Source: DATJGR01 sp963812255 (lineage in GTDB: Bacteria; Pseudomonadota; Gammaproteobacteria; Pseudomonadales; Azotimanducaceae). From it: 64,000 nucleotides of DNA. Under the pieces are notes generated by a model that was given only the letters and a program-made list of their open reading frames with translations, did no database searches and was not told where the DNA came from. The stretch lies in assembly GCA_963812255.1 (NCBI GenBank), contig CAWEUM010000005.1, positions 1,240,001-1,304,000 of the forward strand. Direction: 5' to 3'. Shown piece by piece: positions 8,335 through 19,974 of this stretch; position 1 is the stretch's first letter; every line of letters begins with the position of its first letter. Position numbers and translations under genes: made by a program.

Positions 8335-9222
8335 ATGACGATATTGAGGGGCACGATCGCACTCCTGTTCATGGCGGCGAACACGATTGTGTGTTGCGTG
8401 CCGATTTATCTGCTCGCAGTGCCGCGGGCGCTGATCCCGATATCACAAGTCAGAGTCGCCATCGGCGCCGGAATGACGCGTGTCATCGACGCGTGGGTCG
8501 GCGGCAATCGGATAATGTTGAATGCGCTGTCCGTCACGAACGTCCAAGTTGCGATACGCACTGATGTGCCGCTGGCCATCGACCGGTGGTACGTCGTGAT
8601 CTCGAATCACCAGGCCTGGTCCGATATTCTGATACTGCAGGACACATTCCTTCGGCGCATCCCACCGCTGAAATTCTTCGTCAAACGGCAGTTGATCTGG
8701 ATCCCCTTCCTCGGAATTGCGATGTGGTTGCTGGGATTCCCCTATGTGCGGCGGTACAGTCGCGAGGCGCTTACGCGCGACCCCGGTCTGCGCCGTCACG
8801 ACCAGCAGGCAACGCAGCGCGCGAGCGAAACTTTCAAGCACCGTCCGACCAGTGTGCTGAATTTTATGGAAGGAACGCGCTTCTCTCGATCCAAGCACGA
8901 TTTTCAACAATCGAAGTACCGCAATCTACTGATGCCGAAGACCGGCGGCTTTGGCTATGTGGTCGCGGCACTTGGCGATCGCGTACACCAGATACTCGAC
9001 GTCACGATCGTGTACGCGAACGGCGCACCGTCATTCTGGGAGTTCATCTCGGGACAGTGTCGCGACGTGCGTGTCGAGATATCCAGTCGAGCCGCGCCGG
9101 CGGCACTGAGCGGGGCGCACGAGAACCTTCCGCAAGCAGCACGCGAAGCCTTACATGACTGGGTCGATGACCTGTGGTCGCAAAAGGACCGACGCATCGA
9201 TGAATTGCGCAAAGTGAACTGA
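8335..9222 (+). CDS. 1-acyl-sn-glycerol-3-phosphate acyltransferase family protein (YihG-like)
   Basis: A 295-residue membrane acyltransferase. An N-terminal hydrophobic span (TILRGTIALLFMAANTIVCC) precedes the PlsC-type core, with the catalytic HxxxxD motif as VISNHQAWSDIL and the substrate motif NFMEGTRFSRSKH. The arrangement matches E. coli YihG-type lysophospholipid acyltransferases better than PlsC itself, which is shorter. ATG 8335 is chosen rather than the upstream in-frame ATG 8317 because it begins directly at the membrane segment; neither has a strong ribosome-binding site. It is followed 25 bases later by gspA. The role is presumably acyl transfer to phospholipid; the exact acceptor is not shown. 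Confidence 0.85.
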   Translation: MTILRGTIALLFMAANTIVCCVPIYLLAVPRALIPISQVRVAIGAGMTRVIDAWVGGNRIMLNALSVTNVQVAIRTDVPLAIDRWYVVISNHQAWSDILILQDTFLRRIPPLKFFVKRQLIWIPFLGIAMWLLGFPYVRRYSREALTRDPGLRRHDQQATQRASETFKHRPTSVLNFMEGTRFSRSKHDFQQSKYRNLLMPKTGGFGYVVAALGDRVHQILDVTIVYANGAPSFWEFISGQCRDVRVEISSRAAPAALSGAHENLPQAAREALHDWVDDLWSQKDRRIDELRKVN

Positions 9223-9247
9223 AGCCACCACCTCCGACGTAGATCCA

Positions 9248-10996
9248 ATGTACGACGACTACTATCGATTCAAGCAAAAACCCTTCTCGATCGCGCCCGA
9301 TCCGGCATTCCTGTACCTGAGCGAACGTCATCGCGAAGCGCTGGCACATCTGATGTACGGATTGCGGACCGATGGCGGGTTCGTGCTGATCACCGGCGAG
9401 GTTGGAACCGGCAAGACTACATTGATTCGCAGCTTGATCGATGAAGTGCCAGACGATCTAGACGTCGCATTCATATTGAATCCGCGCCTGACTGTCAACG
9501 AACTGCTGGAGACTCTTTGTGAGGAACTGGGGATTCCCGAGTACAGCGATGCAGCAGCCACCAATAAGCACCTCATCGACCGGCTCAACAAGCATCTTTT
9601 GCGCATTCACGCGTTGGGTCGAAGCACAGTCGTCATCATCGACGAAGCACAGAACCTTTCACCGGCGGTACTCGAACAGATCCGTTTGCTGACGAATCTC
9701 GAGACCAACCAGCGTAAGTTGGTGCGGATCATCCTGTTGGGCCAGCCCGAACTCGCGGAAATGCTCGATCGTCGGGAAATGCGCCAATTGGTGCAGCGTG
9801 TCACCGCCCGCTACCACTTGGCAGCACTGACCCGGGACGACACGCGCGCGTACATCGCACACCGCCTGTCGTTGTCCGGGGGCAATCCCCATCTGTTCAC
9901 GCGCCGCGCGGCACATGAAGCCTATCGCTTGAGTCGCGGCATCCCACGGCTGATCAACGTCGTTGCCGATCGCGCGTTGCTGGGAACCTATGTTGAAGGT
10001 CGGCCCCGAGTCACTGCAAGGATTGTTCGGAAAGCCGCGCGCGAAGCATTCGGCCGCCAGGCCTGGCTGCAGCCTCGATTCTGGATCAGCGCCGCGGCTG
10101 GGCTGGCGCTGTTGACGATCGGCGGAGCGTGGGCATTGTGGAACCACCATCCGAATTGGCAGGCACAACCCATCGCGGCGTCGGAACAGACGCAGAGCCC
10201 TGGTGCAACAGCAGCATTCACCCGCGACGCCGCGGCGACCGCTTCGCCGGCCAGGGCCGCTGTGGCGGTCGCGACCGCTGAGGCCGACCCTGCTCCCGGC
10301 GTGCAGACAGCCGACACCAACCCCGTCGCGGTACCCGTTACGGCTCCGCAATCAGGCGATCCGGCTCCTCCAGCCACTCCTGATCCACTGGCTCGCCCAA
10401 CCGGCGTCACTACATCCGATTCACAGGGCGACGCGTACGCAGCTGTCTTCAATCGTTGGAATGCACCGTTCAAGCCGAACGATGTACCGTGCAACCAAGC
10501 ACCGCGAGTCGGTCTACAGTGCCTGAAGCTCAACGGAACCTGGCACGACGTTGAGCGCCTCGACCAACCCGTTGTAGTAGAGCTTTGGGACGAGGGTGCA
10601 ACACCATACTACGCCGCGATCGTGGGTCATCGAGACGACAAAATCGTGATCAGGCTTGGTGGCGCGGAAGTCGAAGCAACCGCGGAGCAGCTCGCCAACC
10701 ATTGGTACGGCAGCTACATCGTGCTGTGGCAAATGCCACCGGACTACCGCGGCAATCTACGGATCGGTGACGAGGGTCCCTCGGTTGCGTGGCTCCGTCA
10801 GCAGCTCGCGACCACGCTGGGCGTCGACTTGCGCGCGCCTGAACCGGCTCGTTTCGATGATGGGCTACAGGCGGCCTTGATACGATTTCAGCGCGAGAAC
10901 GGAATGGTGCCGGACGGTATTGCCGGTCCGATGACGTGGATCGCGATGAACTCGACTGCTGCAAATCCGATACCGCACTTGAGCGCGGGCAGCTGA
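9248..10996 (+). CDS. gspA: General secretion pathway ATPase GspA (ExeA)
   Basis: 582 residues, starting with the family hallmark YDDYYRFKQKPFSIAPDPAF. The cytoplasmic AAA domain has Walker A GEVGTGKTT (near residue 50) and Walker B STVVIIDEAQNL. One membrane span (FWISAAAGLALLTIGGAWAL, near residue 280) is followed by a Pro/Ala-rich periplasmic linker. A C39-like region (DVPCNQAPRVGLQCLKLNG) and a C-terminal peptidoglycan-binding domain ending in FQRENGMVPDGIAGPMTW come last. GspA with GspB binds peptidoglycan and helps place the type II secretion secretin. gspB follows with a 2-base gap. No other gsp genes occur in the window. Confidence 0.92.
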   Translation: MYDDYYRFKQKPFSIAPDPAFLYLSERHREALAHLMYGLRTDGGFVLITGEVGTGKTTLIRSLIDEVPDDLDVAFILNPRLTVNELLETLCEELGIPEYSDAAATNKHLIDRLNKHLLRIHALGRSTVVIIDEAQNLSPAVLEQIRLLTNLETNQRKLVRIILLGQPELAEMLDRREMRQLVQRVTARYHLAALTRDDTRAYIAHRLSLSGGNPHLFTRRAAHEAYRLSRGIPRLINVVADRALLGTYVEGRPRVTARIVRKAAREAFGRQAWLQPRFWISAAAGLALLTIGGAWALWNHHPNWQAQPIAASEQTQSPGATAAFTRDAAATASPARAAVAVATAEADPAPGVQTADTNPVAVPVTAPQSGDPAPPATPDPLARPTGVTTSDSQGDAYAAVFNRWNAPFKPNDVPCNQAPRVGLQCLKLNGTWHDVERLDQPVVVELWDEGATPYYAAIVGHRDDKIVIRLGGAEVEATAEQLANHWYGSYIVLWQMPPDYRGNLRIGDEGPSVAWLRQQLATTLGVDLRAPEPARFDDGLQAALIRFQRENGMVPDGIAGPMTWIAMNSTAANPIPHLSAGS

Positions 10997-10998
10997 CG

Positions 10999-11586
10999 AT
11001 GTCCTATATTCTCGACGCGCTGAAGAAATCGGAGGCCGAGCGAAGCCGCGGGACGGTTCCGCCTCTGCTCGTCCCGCCGCAGACACAGTTCAGATCTTCC
11101 GTCGCAGTCTGGGTAGTCATCGGCGCACTCATTTTCAACGCAGGTCTGGTTGCGACATGGATGTTTTGGCCGCGCGTGCCTGCTTCAACAAGTAACGTCG
11201 AGTCACCCACGAAGAACGGTCCCAACTACACTCCCAACACTGCTGTCGAGTCGCATGTCGCGCCACCCTCCTCCGTTGTACCCGTCCAATCGTCGGCAAC
11301 CGAACCAGCGCCTCGGGATGAGGGGGCTGTGGACCCAATGACGACTCGGATAGAACCCCCATCGAGCGTGCCCGAAGAAGACTCGATCACCGAAAAGTTC
11401 GCATTCTCGACGCATGTATACGCCGACGAACCGTCGATGCGCGCCGTGACACTCAACGGCAAGCGTTTCGTCGAGGGTGACACCATCAGCCCCGGCGTCA
11501 CGCTCAAACAGATCACCGAATCCGGTGTGGTTCTCGATATCAACGGCCGCGTCGTCCCGATGGACGTTTTGCAGGACTGGCGATAA
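10999..11586 (+). CDS. gspB: General secretion pathway protein GspB (ExeB)
   Basis: 195 residues beginning MSYILDALKKSEAERSRG, the conserved cytoplasmic signature of GspB. A single membrane span (about residues 36-54) follows, then a Ser/Pro/Thr-rich periplasmic linker and a C-terminal domain ending GVVLDINGRVVPMDVLQDW, typical of the family. It forms an inner-membrane complex with GspA. ATG 10999 lies 2 bases after the gspA stop; an in-frame upstream ATG at 10936 lies inside gspA and is rejected because it precedes the conserved start. It ends 8 bases from the convergent HD-GYP gene, with no terminator visible between. Confidence 0.9.
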   Translation: MSYILDALKKSEAERSRGTVPPLLVPPQTQFRSSVAVWVVIGALIFNAGLVATWMFWPRVPASTSNVESPTKNGPNYTPNTAVESHVAPPSSVVPVQSSATEPAPRDEGAVDPMTTRIEPPSSVPEEDSITEKFAFSTHVYADEPSMRAVTLNGKRFVEGDTISPGVTLKQITESGVVLDINGRVVPMDVLQDWR

Positions 11587-11594
11587 GAACGCGT

Positions 11595-13511
<1,917 letters not shown>

Positions 13512-13630
13512 TGAAATCCCGTCGTGTCCCTTCGTTGACTAGTATGGGCCCCACACCAATCGCCGAGCAGGTAACGGGTCACAATTTGTCCACGGCGGCA
13601 CTCTCCCCATAGCCGCGAGTCGCGGACGAG

Positions 13631-14374
13631 TCAGGGTGCTTTCGATGCGACGACCGCGTCAACGCGCGTCTGGAGATCCACCAGGCGCGCATTCATCTGG
13701 AGACGATAGGCGTCAATCGCCTCGATTGCCTTCTCGGTTGCGACGACCCTGCGAGTGAGCCCTGATTCGATTCCCGCGACGCTTTGTCGTGCGGCGTTGA
13801 CCTGGTCGCTGAGCTGCCGTTGCTGCGCAACGAGTTGCTTCACCTGCTGATCGACGGAGGCGAGTTGCTGCGCGATTGCGGTCTGCTGCGCAAGCACTTG
13901 ATCCTGCCGCGAATCGCTATTCTTGAGGTCCCTGATGGTGGCCTGCATCGCGTTGATGCTGCCATCGATTCCTTTGAGCCTGGTCTGGTCGTCCGACAAC
14001 ATCTTCCGATCGCTCTTGTTCGCGTCCCACAACTTGCGAACCTCCGACTCCCACAGGCCCAGCTTGCTCTGCACCTCCGTACCGGATTCAGTCACCACCT
14101 GATCGGTCACCTGCGCGCGCTCTTCCAACACGGCGAGGCGATGATCTGCTTGGGTCAATGCCGTCTCCGCCTTCGACAATTGCTGATGCTGCGTTGCGAT
14201 GAACCATCCGGCTCCGGCGAGACCCACGATTAGGATTGCCAGCAACGCGTTCATGCCGGTACCGGAACCTGCACCTTCGCCCCGAGGCTTGCTCCCCGAA
14301 CGACGATATCCCGCCGCGTCGTTCGGATCGGCAGCAATCCTGGGTGCCGAATTCGCGCGCGGCTGGGCCATCAA
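13631..14374 (-). CDS. Single-span membrane protein with periplasmic coiled coil, function unknown
   Basis: 247 residues. About 38 polar N-terminal residues (Ala/Gly/Arg/Pro rich) precede one strongly hydrophobic span (MNALLAILIVGLAGAGWFIA). The rest, to about residue 240, is almost continuously helical with heptad-like Leu/Gln/Val spacing (SKAETALTQADHRLAVLEER, QQLASVDQQVKQLVAQQRQL) and ends in VDLQTRVDAVVASKAP. Topology suggests the coiled coil is periplasmic. I do not recognise the family, and no catalytic motif is visible. It is on the same strand as the neighbouring PuuD-like and HD-GYP genes but separated by more than 100 bases from each. A role in envelope organisation is only a guess from the architecture. 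Confidence 0.7.
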   Translation of the reverse strand: MMAQPRANSAPRIAADPNDAAGYRRSGSKPRGEGAGSGTGMNALLAILIVGLAGAGWFIATQHQQLSKAETALTQADHRLAVLEERAQVTDQVVTESGTEVQSKLGLWESEVRKLWDANKSDRKMLSDDQTRLKGIDGSINAMQATIRDLKNSDSRQDQVLAQQTAIAQQLASVDQQVKQLVAQQRQLSDQVNAARQSVAGIESGLTRRVVATEKAIEAIDAYRLQMNARLVDLQTRVDAVVASKAP

Positions 14375-14492
14375 TGAATCCTACGGAATTACCCGCGCAG
14401 TTTATCCACCCCGCGCGCGGCAGAACAGGGCCTCGCATGCCGCCATTGCGAAGCTCCGTTCACAAAATACCAAAGCGAGGCGCGAGGCGGAA

Positions 14493-15155
14493 CTACATGA
14501 GTCCAACCACAGCCCACAACACGCCCGTCAGCACCAATCCGCTGACGATCACGCCGCGCACGCTCGCGATCGGACCAGGCTTGCCGAAGATTGCGTTCAA
14601 TTGCACCAGCGCAATGATGACCAACCCAACGATCAGCGGCGTCTGCCTGTTGCTATCTGCCAAAAGACCGTGCGGAAGATGGGCACTCGATCCCATGAAG
14701 AACAATAGTGGAATCGAGAACAGTGTATTGGTTCGCGAGGCAAGTCCTGCCTTCGGTGCTGCAGCGGCAGCTTCCGGCAGCGCCTGCCCTCCCCCCTTTA
14801 CCTGCTCGTTGGACGCAATCAGGATCTTTTGATTCGGCCAGATGATCAACCAGACGTTGAGAAACATCAGCGTGCCCATTGTCGCACCAAGGGTGATGTC
14901 GAGTGTCCATCCGCCATGCCGATACCCCAGCAGGTAAACGCCGGTGAGAAAAGTGAACGCCGCTCCCCAGCGGAAATACCACAGCGCCCGCGGAACCAGC
15001 TTCGTGAATGCGTCGACCCGCGAACTCGCTTCGGCTTCTTTGAAATACTCACCCTGAATAAAATTGAAGTAATACAACAAGCCAATCCAAGTAACCCCGA
15101 ACAGAAAATGTCCCCATCGCGCCAGATAATCCAGCACAAACCCCATGTTATCCAT
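14493..15155 (-). CDS. Urate hydroxylase PuuD-type membrane domain protein
   Basis: 220 residues with about five or six membrane spans. The pattern fits the PuuD membrane domain (PF06181): LDYLARWGHFLFGVTWIGLLYYFNFIQ near the N-terminus, RALWYFRWGAAFTFLTGVYLL, MFLNVWLIIWPNQKI and a final LVLTGVLWAVVGLM. Characterised PuuD urate hydroxylase has a longer membrane part and a C-terminal cytochrome c domain with CxxCH. Neither is present here, so urate oxidation should not be assumed. Conserved His and Trp residues in the first two spans could bind heme or metal. No purine catabolism genes are near. Confidence 0.7.
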   Translation of the reverse strand: MDNMGFVLDYLARWGHFLFGVTWIGLLYYFNFIQGEYFKEAEASSRVDAFTKLVPRALWYFRWGAAFTFLTGVYLLGYRHGGWTLDITLGATMGTLMFLNVWLIIWPNQKILIASNEQVKGGGQALPEAAAAAPKAGLASRTNTLFSIPLLFFMGSSAHLPHGLLADSNRQTPLIVGLVIIALVQLNAIFGKPGPIASVRGVIVSGLVLTGVLWAVVGLM

Positions 15156-15277
15156 GCCAACCCCTCCGCAGACGTTCAGTACAGATGTTCTTCGTCGAAG
15201 ATGCGACCTAGAAGAACCGTTGTCGAAACCGGATCATAGCGCGCAGATGACGAAGGATCCAAGGTCGCCCGAAAGTA

Positions 15278-15301
15278 GAAGCCCCGCAGTTGCGGGGCTT
15301 C
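15278..15301 (-). terminator. Rho-independent-type terminator downstream of groEL
   Basis: A perfect 11-bp inverted repeat (GAAGCCCCGCA, 2-base gap, TGCGGGGCTTC) lies 65 bases past the groEL stop. On the minus strand it is followed by the short T-rich run CTACTTT. The strong stem supports termination, but the weak T-tract makes efficiency uncertain. Confidence 0.7.
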
Positions 15302-15366
15302 CATTCGATACCAGTGCCGAATCGCGATGCGATGCACCGCGACGCGCGTGACGAAGCGAACCCGGG

Positions 15367-17022
<1,656 letters not shown>

Positions 17023-17054
17023 CGCATGCTTCCTCTTGATCCAAAATCGAACTG

Positions 17055-17345
17055 TTAGCCTTTCAGAACCCCGAAGATCTCGCTCTCTGAGAGAATCAAT
17101 AATTCCTCGCCATCGATCTTCACGGTGCTGCCGCCGTATTGGCCAAAAATCACCTGGTCGCCTACCTTCACATCGGGGGCGCGCACGTCACCGTTGTCGA
17201 GCGCCTTGCCGGGGCCGACAGCTAACACTTCGCCTCGAGACGGCTTCTCCGCCGCAGAATCCGGCAGAACGATTCCGCCAGCAGTCTTCGACTCTTCTTC
17301 CAGTCGACGAACCACAACACGATCATGTAAGGGTCTGATTTTCAT
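17055..17345 (-). CDS. groS: Co-chaperonin GroES (10 kDa)
   Basis: 96 residues with the standard GroES sequence: MKIRPLHDRVVVRRLEEE, a mobile loop (SKTAGGIVLPDSAAEKPSRG) and the roof-hairpin and C-terminal region ending DGEELLILSESEIFGVLKG. It caps the GroEL ring as a heptamer. First gene of the groES-groEL operon; the start codon lies about 120 bases downstream of the CIRCE element, leaving an untranslated leader of roughly that length if transcription starts at the sigma70-type promoter. Confidence 0.97.
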   Translation of the reverse strand: MKIRPLHDRVVVRRLEEESKTAGGIVLPDSAAEKPSRGEVLAVGPGKALDNGDVRAPDVKVGDQVIFGQYGGSTVKIDGEELLILSESEIFGVLKG

Positions 17346-17464
17346 CGCAAATTGTCTCCCAAGTCTCTGATTCCCTTATTCATTCCGTTTACTTCATTCC
17401 GTTTACTTTCTATTCGTTTCAGCGTTCCTTCCTTCAGCTACCTGCGGCGAGATGCACATCTTGA

Positions 17465-17491
17465 TTGGCACTCTCCACGCGAGACTGCCAA
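17465..17491 (-). promoter_or_regulatory. CIRCE operator (HrcA binding site) of groES-groEL
   Basis: The plus strand reads TTGGCACTC, nine bases, then GACTGCCAA. The CIRCE consensus is TTAGCACTC-N9-GAGTGCTAA. Both arms carry G for A at the third position (compensated by C on the other arm), and one base breaks perfect symmetry. Spacing is exact. Read on the minus strand it begins at the last base of a TATGAT -10 element, the usual place for HrcA repression. hrcA itself is not in the window. Confidence 0.9.
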
Positions 17492-17518
17492 TCATAGTGG
17501 CCCCGCACCGAGATTCAA
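17491..17518 (-). promoter_or_regulatory. Sigma70-type promoter of groES-groEL
   Basis: Minus strand: -35 TTGAAT (17513-17518), 16-base spacer, -10 TATGAT (17491-17496). The CIRCE operator starts at the final base of the -10, so HrcA would block it. Confidence 0.75.
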
Positions 17519-17558
17519 GACGAATCTCAAAAATTCCCGCGTCGCCGTTCGAGCCCCG

Positions 17559-17587
17559 AATATGGGGGTGCACGACGCAACTTCAAG
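17559..17587 (-). promoter_or_regulatory. Sigma32-type heat-shock promoter of groES-groEL
   Basis: Minus strand: -35 CTTGAAG (17581-17587) and -10 CCCCCATATT (17559-17568), with 14 bases between CTTGAA and CCCCAT. This matches the sigma32 consensus closely. It lies upstream of the sigma70-type promoter and CIRCE, so transcripts from both promoters would run through the operator. Confidence 0.8.
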
Positions 17588-17663
17588 GTGTCGTGGATCA
17601 GTTCACTCGACGCGCCCGCCGGCAACGAAAATAATCAATGTCCCCGGAGGCGACTGATCACGA

Positions 17664-17990
17664 ATGGCCCGACGTACCGATGAAGCTACGCTCGCAGAGC
17701 AGATCTGGCAGGTGATCGCGCTGATCCCAAAAGGTCGCGTCGCGACGTATGGCCAGATCGCAGACCTCGCAGGTCTGCCCGGAGGGGCTCGTCGTGTCGG
17801 ACGTGTTCTCAACCAGTTGCCGAGCAGCACGCGGATCCCGTGGCACCGCGTCGTCAATGCCTCCGGCCGAATTTCGTTGCCTGAGGAATCCGGCGGCTTC
17901 GAACGCCAACATGCGCGACTCGAGAAGGAAGGCATCGTATTCAGCGCATCGGGGCGCATCGCCTTGCGTCAATTCCGCTGGCGGCCTTAG
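17664..17990 (+). CDS. atl: Alkyltransferase-like protein (Atl), MGMT homologue without the active-site Cys
   Basis: 108 residues, about the length of the MGMT C-terminal domain alone. It has the DNA-binding helix and fold motifs (IPKGRVATYGQIADLAGLPG, ARRVGRVLNQLP) but reads IPWHRVV where alkyltransferases have the acceptor Cys in PCHRV. Trp60 replaces it. Proteins of this kind (Atl, E. coli YbaZ) bind O6-alkylguanine, flip it and channel the lesion to nucleotide excision repair instead of repairing it. It is transcribed away from groESL; its own promoter must lie inside the groES control region at 17346-17663. Confidence 0.9.
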   Translation: MARRTDEATLAEQIWQVIALIPKGRVATYGQIADLAGLPGGARRVGRVLNQLPSSTRIPWHRVVNASGRISLPEESGGFERQHARLEKEGIVFSASGRIALRQFRWRP

Positions 17991-18005
17991 TTCGGTTCAG
18001 TTGAT

Positions 18006-19328
18006 TCAGCGGCGTTCACTGGAATAGGGCGCAACGCGCAACAAAAGCAGCATTCCCGGCACCGCGCACAACGCGCACAGATAGAAGAACCGCGTCCAAC
18101 CAAGCCCGTCCTGGGGCACCCCTAGTGCCATCAAGAGTTCCATGAACCAAGATGACCCATCCGCCGACGCGTGCGCGTCGCCTTCCACGAGAAAGCCGGT
18201 TGCGGCATTGGCAAGAGTGCGTGGCACCGCGGTCAGCGCGGTGAACAGTGCGAACTGCGTCGCCGCGAGCGCTGGCGTGGTTTCACGCGCGATGAAACCA
18301 ACGAACGCCGCGGTACCCAGTCCGACGCCGAGATATTCCAATGCGATCACGATCGCAAGCGCCCAGGGATTGTGGCCCACCTCGGACAGGACCGCGAAAC
18401 CAAAAATCGAAATGAGTTGCACCACACCAAAAATCCATAGCGCGCGATTGATCCCTATCCGCACCATCAGGACGCCCCCGAGCACGCCACCGATGATCGA
18501 GGGCCACAACGCGGCATTTTTCGCGATCAAGCCAATCTCAGTGAGACTGAATCCGAGGTCCAGATAAAAGGGCGTCGAAAGCGCGGTCGCCATGCTGTCG
18601 CCAAGCTTGTACAGGAACATGAACGCCAGCACGAGCAATGCGTACCTCAAGCCACGACGAACGATGAACTCGCGAAACGGTTCGACGATCGCGTCGCGCA
18701 GCGATTGGGGCGCAGCCGGTCTTGATATCGCCTCGCGAATACTCAAGGTCATGCCGATACCGACCAGCATGAACAACGCGACGATCGCGATAACCCATTG
18801 CCACGCAAGCCGATCCGCGAGCACAAACGCAAGCGATCCAGGAATCAGACCGGCTATCCGGTATGCCTGGATATGTATCGCGTTACCGAGTCCAAGTTCG
18901 GCGTCCGGTAACAATTCGCGGCGATACGCATCGAGCACGACATCCTGAGTCGCACTGAAGAACGCAACGATCGCCGCCACCCAAACGATGGTTCGCAGAT
19001 CGTCGGCTGGCTGCCAGTATCCAACCATGCCCATCGACATGAGCAGGCACAGTTGAGTTATCAGCATCCATCCCCGTCGTCGACCGAGCAACGGAAACTG
19101 ATAACGATCCAGTAATGGGGACCATGCGAACTTCCAAACGTAGGGTAGCTGAACCAATGCCAGCAGCCCGATCTGCTTGAGATCGACGCCTTCGCTGCGC
19201 AGCCAGCCCGGCACCAGTTGAATGAGGAAGAAGAACGGCAAGCCGGACGCGAATCCGGTGAACGCACAGATGATGATTCGGCGATTGACGATCCTGCGGA
19301 GCAGAGAGCCTTCTGACCTGACCTGCAC
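18006..19328 (-). CDS. ampG: Muropeptide permease AmpG-type MFS transporter
   Basis: 440 residues with about 12 membrane spans. The N-terminal FTGFASGLPFFFLIQLVPGWL, the loop VWKFAWSPLLDRYQFPLLGRRRGW and SATQDVVLDAYRRELL are characteristic of the AmpG family. It brings GlcNAc-anhydroMurNAc-peptides from periplasm to cytosol for peptidoglycan recycling. The start is a GTG at 19328, 12 bases after the yajQ stop on the same strand, implying one operon. ampD, the next enzyme of the pathway, is in the same window at 26855-27436. The C-terminus (LLLLRVAPYSSERR) is complete; no extra spans beyond the usual set are evident. Confidence 0.88.
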   Translation of the reverse strand: MQVRSEGSLLRRIVNRRIIICAFTGFASGLPFFFLIQLVPGWLRSEGVDLKQIGLLALVQLPYVWKFAWSPLLDRYQFPLLGRRRGWMLITQLCLLMSMGMVGYWQPADDLRTIVWVAAIVAFFSATQDVVLDAYRRELLPDAELGLGNAIHIQAYRIAGLIPGSLAFVLADRLAWQWVIAIVALFMLVGIGMTLSIREAISRPAAPQSLRDAIVEPFREFIVRRGLRYALLVLAFMFLYKLGDSMATALSTPFYLDLGFSLTEIGLIAKNAALWPSIIGGVLGGVLMVRIGINRALWIFGVVQLISIFGFAVLSEVGHNPWALAIVIALEYLGVGLGTAAFVGFIARETTPALAATQFALFTALTAVPRTLANAATGFLVEGDAHASADGSSWFMELLMALGVPQDGLGWTRFFYLCALCAVPGMLLLLRVAPYSSERR

Positions 19329-19340
19329 CCTGCGGGCCGG

Positions 19341-19823
19341 TCAGTCGCGGAAGTTTTCGAATTGCAGAGGTATCTCGAGGTCCGCGTCGCGCAACATCGC
19401 GATCACCTGTTGGAGATCATCACGTTTCTTGCCCGAGATGCGAATCTTTTCACCTTGAATAGACGCCTGGACCTTCAATTTCGCGCCTTTGATACGTCCG
19501 ACGATTTCCTTGCCTTGATCGCGGTCAATCCCTTGCACGATCCGATAGCGCCGGCGCTTCTCTCTGCCTGACGCCTCGATCTGACCCGGATCCAGACAAC
19601 CCGTATCGACCTTCCGGCGCACAAGTTTGTCGCGCAGGATATCTTCCATCTGTTCGATCTGAAACGCTTCTTCGGCACGCAGAAGTATCGCCCCGTCTTC
19701 GAGTTCGAACGACACCGTGAAGCCGCGAAAATCGAAGCGCGTACCGAGCTCGCGATTCGCCTGATCAACAGCGTTACGGGTTTCCTGCATGTCGACTTCG
19801 GAGACGATGTCAAACGATGGCAC
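19341..19823 (-). CDS. yajQ: YajQ-family cyclic-di-GMP-binding protein
   Basis: 160 residues, the standard length. Family landmarks are MPSFDIVSEVDMQETRNAVDQ at the start, the RFDFRGF motif and the C-terminal VQASIQGEKIRISGKKRDDL with EIPLQFENFRD. The fold has two ferredoxin-like domains. The Xanthomonas member (XC_3703) binds c-di-GMP and works with a transcription factor; others bind nucleic acids or nucleotides. It is the promoter-proximal gene of a likely yajQ-ampG operon. Function here is by family only. Confidence 0.93.
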   Translation of the reverse strand: MPSFDIVSEVDMQETRNAVDQANRELGTRFDFRGFTVSFELEDGAILLRAEEAFQIEQMEDILRDKLVRRKVDTGCLDPGQIEASGREKRRRYRIVQGIDRDQGKEIVGRIKGAKLKVQASIQGEKIRISGKKRDDLQQVIAMLRDADLEIPLQFENFRD

Positions 19824-19974
19824 GATTCAACCTCAATTCCCCAGCGCCGACGAAGCCGAGTCGGAGGGTGTTACATAAATACCCCAAAGCCGTGCGGCGC
19901 GGTTCCTTGACAAGCCAGCACCCCTACCTGAATCTACATTTGATCTCGGCTGATTCCACTTCTGCATAAGTTAC

